Notes under the pieces: generated by a model
What the model was told of the DNA's origin: nothing
What the model saw: the letters and a program-made list of their open reading frames with translations, nothing else
Database searches by the model: none
Source: Variovorax davisae
GTDB taxonomy: Bacteria > Pseudomonadota > Gammaproteobacteria > Burkholderiales > Burkholderiaceae_C
Assembly: GCF_030316845.1 (NCBI RefSeq)
Contig: NZ_JASZYS010000007.1
Coordinates: 62,001-126,000, forward strand
DNA length: 64,000 bases
Reading direction: 5' to 3'
In this document: positions 19,960 to 29,774 of the stretch, in pieces
How positions within the stretch are numbered: position 1 is the stretch's first letter
Layout: each line of letters starts with the position of its first letter
Program-made: the position numbers and the translations under genes

Positions 19960-20361
19960 TTACATCTTCATGGCCTTGATGTCGGCCTTGCCCTTGGCTT
20001 CGTCGGCCTTGGCCTGCTTCTCGCAGGCGCTCTTGGCATCGCTCTTCAGGTCGTCGCACTTTTCCTTGGCGACTTCGTAGTTGGCCTTGACCTTTTCTTC
20101 CGCCACATTGCGGGCGTGGGCGGGGCTCGGCTTGTACTGCTGTTCGAGTTCAGCCTTGGCGACGTTTTCACGGCCCTTGGCTTCCTTGTCGCAGACGTCC
20201 TTGGCGTTGTCCTTCAAGGTGTCGCACTGAGCCTTGGCGACCTTGTAGTCGGCCTCGATCTTTTCCTTGGCGACCTTGTATTCGTCCTGGGTCAGCGCGC
20301 TGGCCTGGCCGGCGACGAAGCAGGTGGACGCGATCGCGAGCATGAGCAGATGTTTCTTCAT
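19960..20361 (-). CDS. Periplasmic Lys-rich protein with a duplicated Cys-x10-Cys unit
   Basis: The 133-residue product has a signal peptide (MKKHLLMLAIASTCFVAGQASA, cleavage near 22) and a mature part that is a charged alpha-helical repeat. Residues 39-71 and 95-127 are similar, 56 residues apart, each with YxVAK, a Cys, LKxxAK, a second Cys 11 residues later, and KxAK. The Cys pairs are 46/57 and 102/113. I do not recognise a named family beyond small TolA-like or stress-linked envelope proteins. It is next to a CsbD-type stress gene, which suggests an envelope stress role; no function can be stated. Confidence 0.8.
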   Translation of the reverse strand: MKKHLLMLAIASTCFVAGQASALTQDEYKVAKEKIEADYKVAKAQCDTLKDNAKDVCDKEAKGRENVAKAELEQQYKPSPAHARNVAEEKVKANYEVAKEKCDDLKSDAKSACEKQAKADEAKGKADIKAMKM

Positions 20362-20397
20362 TTGGATTCTCCAGAGTTGTGATGAGGGGGTGGGACG

Positions 20398-20631
20398 TCA
20401 GACGCGTTCCATCCAGATCGCGGCGGGGGTGCGGCCATCGCGGCTTTCCCAGTCGGCGACCTGCTTTTCGGCTTCGTCCCGGCTGATGCCGTGGCGTTCC
20501 TGGATGCGACCGAGCAACTGGTCGCGCTTGCCGGCGATGACGTCGAAATCGTCGTCCGTCAGCTTGCCCCATTGCTCCTTGATCTTGCCCTTGAACTGCT
20601 TCCAGTTGCCTTCGACGGTGTCCTTGTTCAT
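20398..20631 (-). CDS. CsbD-family stress-response protein
   Basis: The 77-residue protein begins MNKDTVEGNWKQFKGKIKEQWGKLTDDDFDVIAGKRDQLLGRIQERHG, the CsbD domain signature (residues about 3-55). Members accumulate in general stress; the biochemical role is unknown. A good GGAGA ribosome site precedes the ATG. The C-terminal stretch WESRDGRTPAAIWMERV extends a little beyond the core domain. The Cys-repeat gene lies 36 bases downstream on the same strand, so the two are probably cotranscribed. Confidence 0.92.
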   Translation of the reverse strand: MNKDTVEGNWKQFKGKIKEQWGKLTDDDFDVIAGKRDQLLGRIQERHGISRDEAEKQVADWESRDGRTPAAIWMERV

Positions 20632-20818
20632 GACGTATCTCCTTCAGCTTCAGATGGTTGCCCGCCGACCGGAGCGCTTGCTGGTCGGCGTGGAGACACT
20701 GTCGCGTGCGGCTGTCGCCGCTCTGGTAGGACGCCCGGGGAAGGGGCCGTAGGCACATGCCGACGCCGCCCGTGATAATCGAACGCACAGCGAAATCCGG
20801 ACACCAGCGCGCCGCACC

Positions 20819-22036
20819 ATGATCATTCACAGCCTGCTCGATACCGACCTCTACAAGTTCACGATGATGCAGGTGGTCCTGCATCACTTTCCGGGTGCGC
20901 GGGTGGAGTACCGGTTCAAGTGCCGCAACCCCGGCATCGACCTGGCGCGCTTCGCCGTCCAGATCCGGGAGGAGGTGCGGCATCTCTGCTCGCTGCAGTT
21001 CCGCGAACCCGAGCTGAGCTACCTGCGCTCGATGCGCTTCATCAAGAGCGACTTCGTCGACTTCCTCGGGCTGTTCCGGCTCAACGAGAAGTACATCGAC
21101 ATCGTTCCCCAGCCCTCGGGCGAACTCGAGATCAGCATCAAGGGGCCGTGGCTGCACACCATCCTGTTCGAGATCCCGGTGCTGGCGATCGTCAACGAGG
21201 TGTACTTCCGCAACACCCAGCCCCAGCCCGATCTGGCCGAGGGCCGGCGCCGGCTCGAGACCAAGATCGCCCAGCTCCAGGACGACCGCCTGGCCGACCT
21301 CAAGATCGCCGACTACGGCACCCGCCGGCGCTTCTCCAAGGACTGGCACGAAGAGGTGCTGCGCACGCTGGTGAGCCGGCTCGGCGCGGTCACGGCGCCG
21401 GCGCCGCTGCACGCGATGTCGAAGCTGCCGCAGCTGGCCGGCACCAGCAACGTGCTGTATGCCATGAAGCTCGGCCTGATTCCGCTCGGCACCATGGCGC
21501 ACGAATACCTGCAGGCCTGCCAGGCGCTCGGCCCCCGGCTGCGCGACAGCCAGGTCTTCGGCTTCGAATCGTGGGCCCGCGAATACCGCGGCGACCTCGG
21601 CATCGCGCTGTCGGACGTCTACGGCATGAGCGCCTTCCTGCGCGACTTCGACCTCTATTTCTGCAAGCTCTTCGACGGCGCCCGCCACGACAGCGGCGAC
21701 CCCTTCCAGTGGGGCGAGCGGATGCTGGCCCACTACCTCGCCAGCAGGGTCGACCCCCTGACCAAGACGCTGATCTTCAGCGACGGCCTCACGGTGCCCA
21801 AGACCATCGAGCTCTACCAGCAGTTCCGCGGCCGCTGCCAGCTGGCTTTCGGCATCGGCACCAACCTCACCAACGACCTCGGCTACGAGCCGCTGCAGAT
21901 CGTCATCAAGATGATCCGCTGCAACGACCAGCCGGTGGCCAAGCTGTCGGACACGCCGTCCAAGAACATGTGCGAGGACGAACGCTACCTGGCCTACCTG
22001 CGGCAGGTCTTCGAGATCGAGCAGCCCGCCGCATGA
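20819..22036 (+). CDS. pncB: Nicotinate phosphoribosyltransferase
   Basis: The 405-residue enzyme begins [36 protein letters not shown], typical of PncB. It contains the phosphorylated-His region [15 protein letters not shown] and the catalytic segment [18 protein letters not shown], followed by [21 protein letters not shown] and [11 protein letters not shown]. It makes nicotinate mononucleotide from nicotinate, PRPP and ATP in NAD salvage. Its stop overlaps the antiporter gene start by 4 bases. Confidence 0.97.
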   Translation: MIIHSLLDTDLYKFTMMQVVLHHFPGARVEYRFKCRNPGIDLARFAVQIREEVRHLCSLQFREPELSYLRSMRFIKSDFVDFLGLFRLNEKYIDIVPQPSGELEISIKGPWLHTILFEIPVLAIVNEVYFRNTQPQPDLAEGRRRLETKIAQLQDDRLADLKIADYGTRRRFSKDWHEEVLRTLVSRLGAVTAPAPLHAMSKLPQLAGTSNVLYAMKLGLIPLGTMAHEYLQACQALGPRLRDSQVFGFESWAREYRGDLGIALSDVYGMSAFLRDFDLYFCKLFDGARHDSGDPFQWGERMLAHYLASRVDPLTKTLIFSDGLTVPKTIELYQQFRGRCQLAFGIGTNLTNDLGYEPLQIVIKMIRCNDQPVAKLSDTPSKNMCEDERYLAYLRQVFEIEQPAA

Positions 22037-23463
22037 GGGTGCCGCCGCGCTCCGGCCGCCGGCTGCGCCTCGGGGTGGCCGGCGCGTCGAGCATGGCTTT
22101 CCCGGCGCTGGCGGCCGCCGCCGAGTTCGACGGCGGCAGCCTGTCGCCGCTGTGGGGCCTGCCCTTCGCCGGCATCCTGTTGTCGATCGCGCTGCTGCCG
22201 CTGCTGGCGCCCTCGTTCTGGCACCACCATTACGGCAAGGTGTCGGCGGCCTGGTCGCTGGCCTTCCTGCTGCCCTTCGGGCTGACCTACGGCGCCCCGC
22301 AGGCCGGGGCCCAACTGGTCCATGCGCTGGTGGCCGAGTACATCCCGTTCATCATCCTGCTGGCGGCCCTGTTCGCGATCGCCGGCGGCATCCACATCCG
22401 CGGCAACCTGCGCGGCTCGGCCGGCCTGAACACCGCGATCCTCGCGATCGGCGCGGTGCTCGCGAGCCTGATGGGCACCACCGGCGCCTCGATGCTGCTG
22501 ATCCGGCCGCTGATCCGCGCCAACGACGACCGCCGGCACAAGGTGCACGTGGTCGTGTTCTTCATCTTCATCGTCTCGAACGTCGGCGGCTCGCTGACCC
22601 CGCTGGGCGATCCGCCGCTGTTCCTCGGCTTCCTCAAGGGTGTCGATTTCTTCTGGACCGCGAAGAACATCTTTCCCGACACGCTGTTCGTGGTCGGCGC
22701 GCTGCTCGCCCTGTTTTATGCGCTCGACCGCTGGTACTTCCGCCACGAAGGCGTCACGCCCTTCGACCCGACGCCCGACACCGGCGGCATCGGCTTCGAC
22801 GGCGCCGTCAACTTCTGGCTGCTGGGCGGCGTGCTCTTGCTGGTGCTGCTGAGCGGGCTGTGGAAGTCGCCGCTCGGCTTCGAGATCCACGGCACGCAGG
22901 TCGGCCTGCCGGGCCTGGTGCGCGACGTCGGGCTGGTGGCGCTCACGCTGCTGTCGCTCAAGATCACCGCCGCCCAGGTCCATGCCGACAACCAGTTCGG
23001 CTGGGGTCCGATGGCCGAGGTGGCCAAGCTGTTCGCAGGCATCTTCCTGACCATCGTGCCGGTGATCGCGATGCTCAAGGCCGGCCTCCATGGCCCGTTC
23101 GGCGCCATCGTCTCGGCCGTCACCCGGCCCGACGGCCAGCCCGATCCGGCGATGTACTTCTGGGCCACCGGCATCCTGAGCTCTTTCCTGGACAATGCGC
23201 CGACCTACCTGGTGTTCTTCAACACCGCGGGCGGCGACCCGCAGGCGCTGATGACCACCTATGCGACGACACTGGCGGCGATCTCGGCCGGTGCCGTGTT
23301 CATGGGCGCCAACACCTACATCGGCAACGCGCCCAACCTGATGGTCAAGGCCATCGCAGAAAGCCGCGGCGTGCGCATGCCCAGCTTCTTCGGCTACATG
23401 CTGTGGTCGGGCGCGATCCTGCTGCCGCTGTTCATTTTCACCACCCTCATCTTCTTCCGCTGA
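22033..23463 (+). CDS. NhaD-type sodium:proton antiporter
   Basis: The 476-residue membrane protein belongs to the ArsB/NhaD superfamily. It has about twelve hydrophobic segments and conserved stretches [65 protein letters not shown] and [19 protein letters not shown]. Its N-terminus looks like a signal sequence ([20 protein letters not shown]). It would extrude Na+ or Li+ in exchange for protons. The ATG overlaps the pncB stop (ATGA), and the hydroxyacid dehydrogenase gene starts 2 bases after its stop. Confidence 0.9.
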   Translation: MRVPPRSGRRLRLGVAGASSMAFPALAAAAEFDGGSLSPLWGLPFAGILLSIALLPLLAPSFWHHHYGKVSAAWSLAFLLPFGLTYGAPQAGAQLVHALVAEYIPFIILLAALFAIAGGIHIRGNLRGSAGLNTAILAIGAVLASLMGTTGASMLLIRPLIRANDDRRHKVHVVVFFIFIVSNVGGSLTPLGDPPLFLGFLKGVDFFWTAKNIFPDTLFVVGALLALFYALDRWYFRHEGVTPFDPTPDTGGIGFDGAVNFWLLGGVLLLVLLSGLWKSPLGFEIHGTQVGLPGLVRDVGLVALTLLSLKITAAQVHADNQFGWGPMAEVAKLFAGIFLTIVPVIAMLKAGLHGPFGAIVSAVTRPDGQPDPAMYFWATGILSSFLDNAPTYLVFFNTAGGDPQALMTTYATTLAAISAGAVFMGANTYIGNAPNLMVKAIAESRGVRMPSFFGYMLWSGAILLPLFIFTTLIFFR

Positions 23464-23465
23464 CC

Positions 23466-24452
23466 ATGACCCAAGCCAAAGTCCTCGTCGCCCGTTCGAT
23501 CTTCCCCGAGACCATCGCCCGGCTCCAGGCCCACTTCGACGTCGAGGCCAACCAGGCCGACGACGACTGGAGCCCGGCCCAGCTGATCGAGAAGCTGCAG
23601 GGCAAGCAGGGCGTCTTCACCACCGGCAGCGAGCGCATCGACGCCGCGCTGCTCGCGGCCTGTCCCGACCTGAAGATCTGCGCCAACATGGCCGTGGGCT
23701 ACAACAATTTCGACCTCGACGCCATGACCGCGCGCGGCGTGCTGGGCACCAACGCGCCGGACGTGCTGACCGAGACCACGGCCGACTTCGGCTTCGCGCT
23801 GCTGATGGCGACGGCGCGGCGCATCGCCGAGAGCGAGCATTTCCTGCGCGCGGGCCAGTGGAAGAAGTGGCGCTACGACATGTTCTCGGGGTCCGACATC
23901 CATGGCGCCACGCTCGGCATCATCGGCATGGGCCGCATCGGGCAGGGCATCGCCCGGCGCGGAGCGCTCGGCTTCGGCATGAAGGTGATCTACCACAACC
24001 GCTCGCGGCTCGCCCCGGCCCTGGAAGCCGAATGCAAGGCCCGCTACGTGAGCAAGGAAGAGCTCCTCAAGACCGCCGACCACGTCGTGCTGGTGGTGCC
24101 CTACACGCAGGCGTCCCACCACACCATCGGCGCCGCCGAACTGGCACTGATGAAGCCGACCGCGACCCTGGTCAACATCGCGCGCGGCGGCATCGTCGAC
24201 GACGCCGCGCTGGCCGTCGCGCTGCGCGAAGGCCGCATCGCCGCCGCCGGCCTCGACGTCTTCGAGGGCGAACCCCGGGTGCACCCCGACCTGCTGACCG
24301 TGCCCAACGTCGTGCTGACGCCCCACATCGCGAGCGCCACCGTGCCGACCCGCCTGGCCATGGCCGATCTCGCGGTCGATAACCTGATCGGCTTCCTGGT
24401 CGACGGCAAGCCGGTGACGCCGCTGAACCCCGCAGTGCTGGGGGCGCGCTGA
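23466..24452 (+). CDS. D-2-hydroxyacid dehydrogenase (glyoxylate/hydroxypyruvate reductase type)
   Basis: The 328-residue enzyme has the D-isomer-specific dehydrogenase layout: catalytic-domain start AKVLVARSIFPETIARLQAHFDV, NAD(P) motif GMGRIGQG (about residues 154-161), the catalytic Arg in NIARGGIVDDAAL, a Glu in DVFEGEPRVHPDL, and His in LTPHIASATVPTR. It most resembles glyoxylate/hydroxypyruvate/2-ketogluconate reductases (GhrB/GyaR group). It reduces 2-keto acids such as glyoxylate to D-hydroxyacids. It lies in a tight run with the antiporter and rmuC. Confidence 0.92.
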   Translation: MTQAKVLVARSIFPETIARLQAHFDVEANQADDDWSPAQLIEKLQGKQGVFTTGSERIDAALLAACPDLKICANMAVGYNNFDLDAMTARGVLGTNAPDVLTETTADFGFALLMATARRIAESEHFLRAGQWKKWRYDMFSGSDIHGATLGIIGMGRIGQGIARRGALGFGMKVIYHNRSRLAPALEAECKARYVSKEELLKTADHVVLVVPYTQASHHTIGAAELALMKPTATLVNIARGGIVDDAALAVALREGRIAAAGLDVFEGEPRVHPDLLTVPNVVLTPHIASATVPTRLAMADLAVDNLIGFLVDGKPVTPLNPAVLGAR

Positions 24453-24456
24453 GCCC

Positions 24457-25791
24457 GTGACCGAGACCTGGATCCTGCTGGCCCTCGCGGCCCTGAATGT
24501 CGTCCTCCTGCTGTGGCTGCTGCTGCGGCCGGCACCGCCGTCCGACCATTCGGCGCTGCTGGCCAGCAACGAGCGCATCGAGCGCGAACTGCGCCATGAG
24601 ATCGGCGAATCCTCGCGCGGCGCGCGCCAGGAGAGCGCGCAGGCCTTCGCCACCTTCCAGCGCGCCTTGCTGCACCAGGGGGCGGAGTCCACCCGCACCC
24701 AGAACGCCCAGATCGATGCCTTCGCGCAGCAGCTCGCGCTGTTGCAGAAGACGCTGGCCGACACCCTCAATACCCAGCTCCAGGGGCTGGCCGAGTCCAA
24801 TGCGCGCCGGCTCGCCGAAGTGCGCGCGACGATGGAGACCCAGCTCGCGCAGCTGCAGCAGAGCAACACCGCCAAGCTCGACGAGATGCGCCAGACCGTC
24901 GACGAGAAGCTGCAGAGCACGCTCGAGGCGCGGCTGGGCGAAAGCTTCAAGCAGGTGGCCGAGCGGCTCGAGCAGGTGTACAAGGGGCTGGGCGAGATGC
25001 AGTCGCTGGCCGTGGGCGTCGGCAGCCTGCAGCGGGTGCTGACCAACGTCAAGACCCGCGGCGTGTTCGGCGAAGTGCAGCTCGAGGCGCTGCTCGAGCA
25101 GGTGCTGACGGCCGAGCAGTTCGCCCGCCAGGTCGAGACCAAGCCGCGCAGCGGCCAGCGGGTCGATTTCGCGGTCCGCTTCCCGGGCCGCGGCGGCGAC
25201 GGCGCGCCGGTCTGGCTGCCGATCGACGCCAAGTTTCCGCGCGACGACTACGAGCGCCTGATCGACGCCCACGAGCGGGCCGACGCGGCGGCCGCCGAAC
25301 TGGCGGCCAAGGCGCTCGAGGCGCGCATCCGCAGCGAGGCCAAGTCGATCGCCGACAACTACCTGGCGGCCCCGCACACCACCGATTTCGCGATCCTGTT
25401 CCTGCCGGTCGAGAGCCTCTATGCCGAGGTGCTTCGCCGGCCGGGCCTGATGGATGCCATCCAGCGCCAGCATCGCGTGACGCTGGCCGGCCCGACCACG
25501 CTGCTGGCGATGCTCAACAGCCTGCACATGGGCTTTCGCACGCTGGCGCTGGAGCACCAGGCGTCCGAGGTCTGGAAGGTGCTGGGCGCGGTCAAGACCG
25601 AGTTCGAGCGCTACGGCGAATGGGTGGCACGCATCAAGGAGCAGGTGGCCAAGGCCTCCGACACGCTCGACAAGGCCGACACCCGGGCCCGGCAGATGCG
25701 GCTGGCGCTGCGCAAGGTCGAGGCGCTGCCCGAGGCGCAGACCCAGGCCTTGCTGCCGCAGGCCGACGACGAGGACGCCGCCGCCCCGTGA
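24457..25791 (+). CDS. rmuC: DNA recombination protein RmuC
   Basis: The 444-residue product has an N-terminal membrane helix (TWILLALAALNVVLLLWLLL), a long coiled coil (about 40-185) and the RmuC nuclease-like domain VGSLQRVLTNVKTRGVFGEVQLEALLEQVL through PIDAKFPRDDYERL to GFRTLALEHQASEVWKVLGAVKTEF. RmuC limits inversions at short inverted repeats. The start is a GTG at 24457, four bases after the previous stop. The 3' end overlaps the next gene (GTGA). Confidence 0.95.
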   Translation: MTETWILLALAALNVVLLLWLLLRPAPPSDHSALLASNERIERELRHEIGESSRGARQESAQAFATFQRALLHQGAESTRTQNAQIDAFAQQLALLQKTLADTLNTQLQGLAESNARRLAEVRATMETQLAQLQQSNTAKLDEMRQTVDEKLQSTLEARLGESFKQVAERLEQVYKGLGEMQSLAVGVGSLQRVLTNVKTRGVFGEVQLEALLEQVLTAEQFARQVETKPRSGQRVDFAVRFPGRGGDGAPVWLPIDAKFPRDDYERLIDAHERADAAAAELAAKALEARIRSEAKSIADNYLAAPHTTDFAILFLPVESLYAEVLRRPGLMDAIQRQHRVTLAGPTTLLAMLNSLHMGFRTLALEHQASEVWKVLGAVKTEFERYGEWVARIKEQVAKASDTLDKADTRARQMRLALRKVEALPEAQTQALLPQADDEDAAAP

Positions 25792-26963
25792 ATGCTGGAT
25801 TGCTTCGCCTGATCCTGGCGCAGGTCTGCCTGCATGCCGCGATGACGGGCACCCGGCTGGCGGCCCCGTTGCTGGCCTTGCGCGACGGCTACAGTCCGGC
25901 CGCCGTCGGCATGCTGCTGGCGCTGTTCGCGCTGACCCAGGTGTTCCTGGCGCTGCCCGCCGGACGCTTCGCCGATCGGCACGGGCTGCGCCTGCCGCTC
26001 ACGATCGCCGTCGCGGCGGCCACCGCGGGTGCGGCGCTGGCAGGGGCTTTTCCGGTGTTTCCGGTGCTCTGCCTGGCCGCACTGCTGACGGGCGGCGCGA
26101 CCGGCATCGCCGTGATCGCGCTGCAGCGCCACGTGGGCCGCGCCGCCACCAATCCGACCCAGCTCAAGCAGGTGTTCAGCTGGCTGGCGATCGCGCCCGC
26201 GGCGGCCAATTTCGTCGGGCCGTTCGCCACCGGGCTGCTGATCGACCACGCCGGCCCGGTGCCTGGCGACATGGTCGGCTTTCGCGTGGCCTTCGCGCTG
26301 CTGGCGCTGCTGCCGATCGCCTGCTGGCTGCTGGCGCGCGGCACGGTCGAGCTGCCGCTGGTGCAGCCCGCGGCGGGTGCCCCCAGGCCGCGCGCCTGGG
26401 ACCTGCTGGCCCAGCCGATGTTCAGGCGCTTGCTGTTCGTCAACTGGCTGCAGTCGGCGGCCTGGGATGTCCACACCTTCGTGCTGCCGCTGCTCGGTCA
26501 CGAGCGCGGCCTGAGCGCGTCGATGATCGGCTCGATCCTCGGCGCCTTCGCGGTCGCGGCGGCCGGCATCCGGGTGCTGCTGCCGCTGGTCGCTTCGCGT
26601 TTCAGCGAGCGCAGCGTGATCGCGGCATCCAACGTGGTCACGGCGCTGGTCTTCGCGGTCTATCCGTTGATGACCAGCGCGCTCGGCATGGGCGCCTGCT
26701 CGGTGGTGCTCGGCATCGCCCTCGGCGCCGTGCAGCCGATGGTGATGAGCATGCTGCACCAGATCACGCCGCACGCCCGCCACGGCGAGGCGCTGGGCCT
26801 GCGCGTGATGACGCTCAACGCCTCGAGCGTGGCGATGCCGATGCTGTTCGGCGCTGCCGGCGCGCTGATCGGCGTCGCCGGCGTGTTCTGGATCGTCGGC
26901 GGCGTGGTGGCCGCGGGCACCCGCTCGGTGTGGGGCCTGCAGGTGCCGCCGCGCAGCGAGTAG
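25788..26963 (+). CDS. MFS transporter
   Basis: The 391-residue protein has twelve hydrophobic segments and a loop 2-3 motif LPAGRFADRHGLRLP typical of the major facilitator superfamily. It starts with GTG, overlapping the rmuC stop (GTGA). The central segment PRAWDLLAQPMFRRLLFVNWLQSAAWDVHTF is followed by the second six-helix half. The substrate is unknown; a drug:H+ antiporter-like exporter is possible. Its stop abuts the stop of the convergent LOG-family gene with no gap. Confidence 0.85.
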   Translation: MNAGLLRLILAQVCLHAAMTGTRLAAPLLALRDGYSPAAVGMLLALFALTQVFLALPAGRFADRHGLRLPLTIAVAAATAGAALAGAFPVFPVLCLAALLTGGATGIAVIALQRHVGRAATNPTQLKQVFSWLAIAPAAANFVGPFATGLLIDHAGPVPGDMVGFRVAFALLALLPIACWLLARGTVELPLVQPAAGAPRPRAWDLLAQPMFRRLLFVNWLQSAAWDVHTFVLPLLGHERGLSASMIGSILGAFAVAAAGIRVLLPLVASRFSERSVIAASNVVTALVFAVYPLMTSALGMGACSVVLGIALGAVQPMVMSMLHQITPHARHGEALGLRVMTLNASSVAMPMLFGAAGALIGVAGVFWIVGGVVAAGTRSVWGLQVPPRSE

Positions 26964-27833
26964 CTACAGCTTGTAGAAGGCCTTGATGTAGTTCCAGGCG
27001 TCCTGGGGCGCGTCGACGTACTCGATCAGCTTCACGTCGTTGGGCGAGATCACGCCTTCCTCGGCCAGGAACTCGAAGTTGATGAGCTGCTTCCAGTAGT
27101 CCGAGCCGAACAGCACGATCGGCACCGGCTTGGCCTTCTTGGTCTGCACCAGCGTGATGACTTCGAACAGTTCGTCCAGCGTGCCGAAGCCGCCCGGAAA
27201 GGCCACCAGCGCCTTCGCCCGCATCATGAAATGCATCTTGCGGATCGCGAAGTAGTGGAACTTGAAGCTCAGCGCCGGCGTGACGTACGGGTTGGCTTCC
27301 TCTTCCATCGGCAGCGCGATCGCCAGCCCGACCGACAGGCCGCCGCCCTCGTAGGCGCCGCGGTTGGCGGCCTGCATGATGCCGGGGCCGCCGCCGGTGC
27401 AGACGAAGAGCTTGTCCTGCGGCTCGCGGTCGTTGCTGTACTGCGCCACCAGCTTGCCGAAGGCGCGCGCCTTCTCGTAGTAGTGCGAGCTGCGCGCCAG
27501 CTTGCGCCAGCGCTCGGCGGCCACGCTGTCGCCGGCGGCCTCGGCCTGGGCGATCAGCGCGCCCGATTCCTCTTCGCTGCGAAAGCGCGCGCTGCCGAAC
27601 ACCACCACTGTGTTCTCGATCCCGTGGGCCCGCATCTCGAGGTCGGGTTTCATCAGTTCGAGCTGCATGCGCAGGCCGCGGGTTTCGCGCCGCAGCAGGA
27701 ACTCGGGGTCGGCGAAGGCCAGTCGCGAAGGATCGGTGTGCAGCGGCAGCCCCTTGTCCGAATGGGCCTGCAGGGTGGCCCAGGCGTCGGCAAGCCGCTT
27801 GTCGTGTAGGTCGTGAGTGCGTTGGTTGTCCAT
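26964..27833 (-). CDS. LOG-family protein (TIGR00730-like, lysine-decarboxylase motif)
   Basis: The 289-residue protein contains both LOG-family motifs: FVCTGGGPGIMQAANRGAYEGGG and FPGGFGTLDELFEVITLVQT (the PGGxGTxxE motif). Members hydrolyse nucleoside 5'-monophosphates, including cytokinin ribotides; bacterial versions are often mislabelled lysine decarboxylases. The N-terminal extension of about 70 residues (MDNQRTHDLHDKRLADAWATL) is common in larger bacterial forms. An upstream Met (27902) is rejected because its extension runs into the efp terminator region. Confidence 0.88.
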   Translation of the reverse strand: MDNQRTHDLHDKRLADAWATLQAHSDKGLPLHTDPSRLAFADPEFLLRRETRGLRMQLELMKPDLEMRAHGIENTVVVFGSARFRSEEESGALIAQAEAAGDSVAAERWRKLARSSHYYEKARAFGKLVAQYSNDREPQDKLFVCTGGGPGIMQAANRGAYEGGGLSVGLAIALPMEEEANPYVTPALSFKFHYFAIRKMHFMMRAKALVAFPGGFGTLDELFEVITLVQTKKAKPVPIVLFGSDYWKQLINFEFLAEEGVISPNDVKLIEYVDAPQDAWNYIKAFYKL

Positions 27834-27917
27834 GGTCGTGCAGGGAAAGCGGGTTCTTGGATTGTGCGCGTTGCAGGTTTCGGGCCCGTTGCGGCCGCGC
27901 ATCAGGGACCGGGACGC

Positions 27918-27939
27918 AAAAAAGGCTCCCGCGGGAGCC
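27918..27939 (-). terminator. Rho-independent terminator of efp
   Basis: GGCTCCCG and CGGGAGCC (27924-27939) form a perfect palindromic stem. It is followed on the minus strand by six T residues (A run 27918-27923). Confidence 0.9.
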
Positions 27940-27960
27940 TTCTTGTCGGGTGGCGGTCGG

Positions 27961-28515
27961 TCAGACGCGCTTGCGGTATTCGCCGGTGCGGGTGTCGATT
28001 TCGATCTTGTCGCCCTGGGCGACGAAGAGCGGCACGCCGATCTCGAAGCCGGTCGAGATCTTGGCCGGCTTCATGACCTTGCCCGAGGTGTCGCCCTTGA
28101 CGGCCGGCTCGGTCCAGGTGATTTCGCGCTCGACGCTGGTCGGCAGTTCGACCGAGATGGCCTTGCCGTCGTAGAACACCACTTCGACCGGCATGCCGTC
28201 TTCGAGGTAGTTGAGCGAGTCGCCCATGTTCTCGGCTTCGACTTCGTACTGGTTGTACTCGGTGTCCATGCAGACGTACATCGGGTCGGCGAAGTAGGAG
28301 TAGGTGCACTCCTTCTTGTCGAGCACGATCTGCTCCATCTTGTCGTCGGCCTTGAAGACCACTTCGGTGTTGAAGTTGGCGATCAGGCTCTTGAGCTTCA
28401 TGCGCACGGTGGCGGAATTGCGGCCGCCGCGGCTGTATTCGGTCTTCAGGACGACCATCGGGTCCTTGCCGTGCATGATCACGTTGCCAGCGCGGATTTC
28501 TTGAGCGATTTTCAT
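27961..28515 (-). CDS. efp: Elongation factor P (Arg32 type)
   Basis: The 184-residue protein begins [27 protein letters not shown] and ends in the domain III motif [17 protein letters not shown]. The tip loop SRGGRN places Arg at position 32, where Escherichia coli has Lys34. Arg32 factors are activated by rhamnosylation by EarP rather than by EpmA/B lysylation, and earP is encoded just upstream at 28658-29725. EF-P relieves ribosome stalling at proline runs; the TonB encoded in this window has long proline runs and is an obvious client. A terminator follows. Confidence 0.97.
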   Translation of the reverse strand: MKIAQEIRAGNVIMHGKDPMVVLKTEYSRGGRNSATVRMKLKSLIANFNTEVVFKADDKMEQIVLDKKECTYSYFADPMYVCMDTEYNQYEVEAENMGDSLNYLEDGMPVEVVFYDGKAISVELPTSVEREITWTEPAVKGDTSGKVMKPAKISTGFEIGVPLFVAQGDKIEIDTRTGEYRKRV

Positions 28516-28657
28516 AATCAGGGTCTCTGGATGTTGGCCGCTCGTGCACTTCGGGTTCGGCCCTCTGGCGCATTCACCGCGGCGGGTTCAGCGGAAGCTT
28601 CGATCGGCGTCCTCCGGGGGTCGGGAACGTCGTCGGAATTCCGCAAAGCCCGCAATT

Positions 28658-29725
28658 TTAGCTTTTTTGGGCGATGAATCGCCGAAGCCGGGTCAAAAGG
28701 TCGTCTTGCGCCAGCAGCCTGGCACGCGCCGCGCCCGCGGCGGAGGCCCAGGAGGCCAGCGTCGCGGGGTCCAGGGGCGGCAATTCGCCGCCTTTCATGC
28801 CGCTCCACAGGTGATGGAAGCCGCGCAGCGTCGGCGGCGCCTCCAGCCAGTCCAGGAAGGCGTTCAGTTTCTCGTGGTGGGCATCGTCGTCCTGCGGATA
28901 GATCTGCCAGACGAAGGGCGCGCCGGCCCAGAGTGCACGCACCAGCGAATCCTCGCCGCGCACGAAATTGAGGTCGCAGGCCCACAGCAGGTGGTCGAAT
29001 TCCGGCTGGGGCAGGGTGGGCAGCCAGGAGATGGCGAGGGCGCCGCGCTGCGGCGGCCCGGGCGGCAAGGCGGCTGCGGCGCGCCCGGCCGTGACCAGCA
29101 GGCGGGTCGGCTCGGCGGCGTGCTCGAACTGCGCCAGCAGCGCCTCCAGGGCCGGCGGTTCGTAGCAGAACAGCGAGACCACCCGCTCGCCTCGCCAGTC
29201 GATGCCCTGGCGCTGGAACCAGGCGGCGCGGTCGAAGCGCTCGCGCCGCGCCATCAGCTCGGGGCCGCGCAGCAGCCCGCCCGTGCGCTCGGTGAACCCG
29301 GGGTAGAAGAAGTGCTTGGTCAGGCCGGCGCCCGGGGCCCGGAACACGGGGGAGGGCAGGCCGTGCAGGCGCTCGACATAGGGCTCCGCCGACAGGTATT
29401 CCAGGTTGATCCAGTGGCGGCGGGCGCCCGCATGGCCCGCCTGCTCGGCGAAGCGGGCGATGACCTCGGGGGCGGGATCGCAGCCGAAGGCCTCGATCAG
29501 CACCTCCGGCGCCGGCTCGGAAGCGGCCCGTGCCGCGTGGGCCGGGGTCCAGGGGATGACCGTGACGCCCTCGCAGCCGCTGGGCGCCATCCAGGCCAGC
29601 GCGGACGGGTCGTCGATCCACAGGCGCACCGGGTCGTCCGGGCCGGCCAGCGAACTGGCCAGCCGCCAGCAGACGCCCACGTCGCCATGGTTGTCGATCA
29701 CCTTGCAGAAAATGTCCCAGCGCAT
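28658..29725 (-). CDS. earP: EF-P arginine rhamnosyltransferase EarP
   Basis: The 355-residue enzyme starts [23 protein letters not shown]; Asp11 and Asp15 match the acidic residues reported as essential in EarP. The C-terminal half holds the nucleotide-sugar motif [30 protein letters not shown], including the conserved Glu. It transfers rhamnose from dTDP-beta-L-rhamnose to Arg32 of EF-P. The gene is 142 bases upstream of efp on the same strand, the usual earP-efp pairing. Upstream in-frame Met codons (up to 29833) overlap the divergent OsmC gene and are not used. Confidence 0.95.
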   Translation of the reverse strand: MRWDIFCKVIDNHGDVGVCWRLASSLAGPDDPVRLWIDDPSALAWMAPSGCEGVTVIPWTPAHAARAASEPAPEVLIEAFGCDPAPEVIARFAEQAGHAGARRHWINLEYLSAEPYVERLHGLPSPVFRAPGAGLTKHFFYPGFTERTGGLLRGPELMARRERFDRAAWFQRQGIDWRGERVVSLFCYEPPALEALLAQFEHAAEPTRLLVTAGRAAAALPPGPPQRGALAISWLPTLPQPEFDHLLWACDLNFVRGEDSLVRALWAGAPFVWQIYPQDDDAHHEKLNAFLDWLEAPPTLRGFHHLWSGMKGGELPPLDPATLASWASAAGAARARLLAQDDLLTRLRRFIAQKS

Positions 29726-29774
29726 CGCGGGATACTCTACAGCCCTCCCCATGAAGACACCGGAGACAGCCCCC

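Noticed and set aside
28516..28657. A small gene between efp and earP
   Set aside because: No frame with a ribosome site and plausible composition is visible in this 142-base gap; it is probably the efp promoter region.
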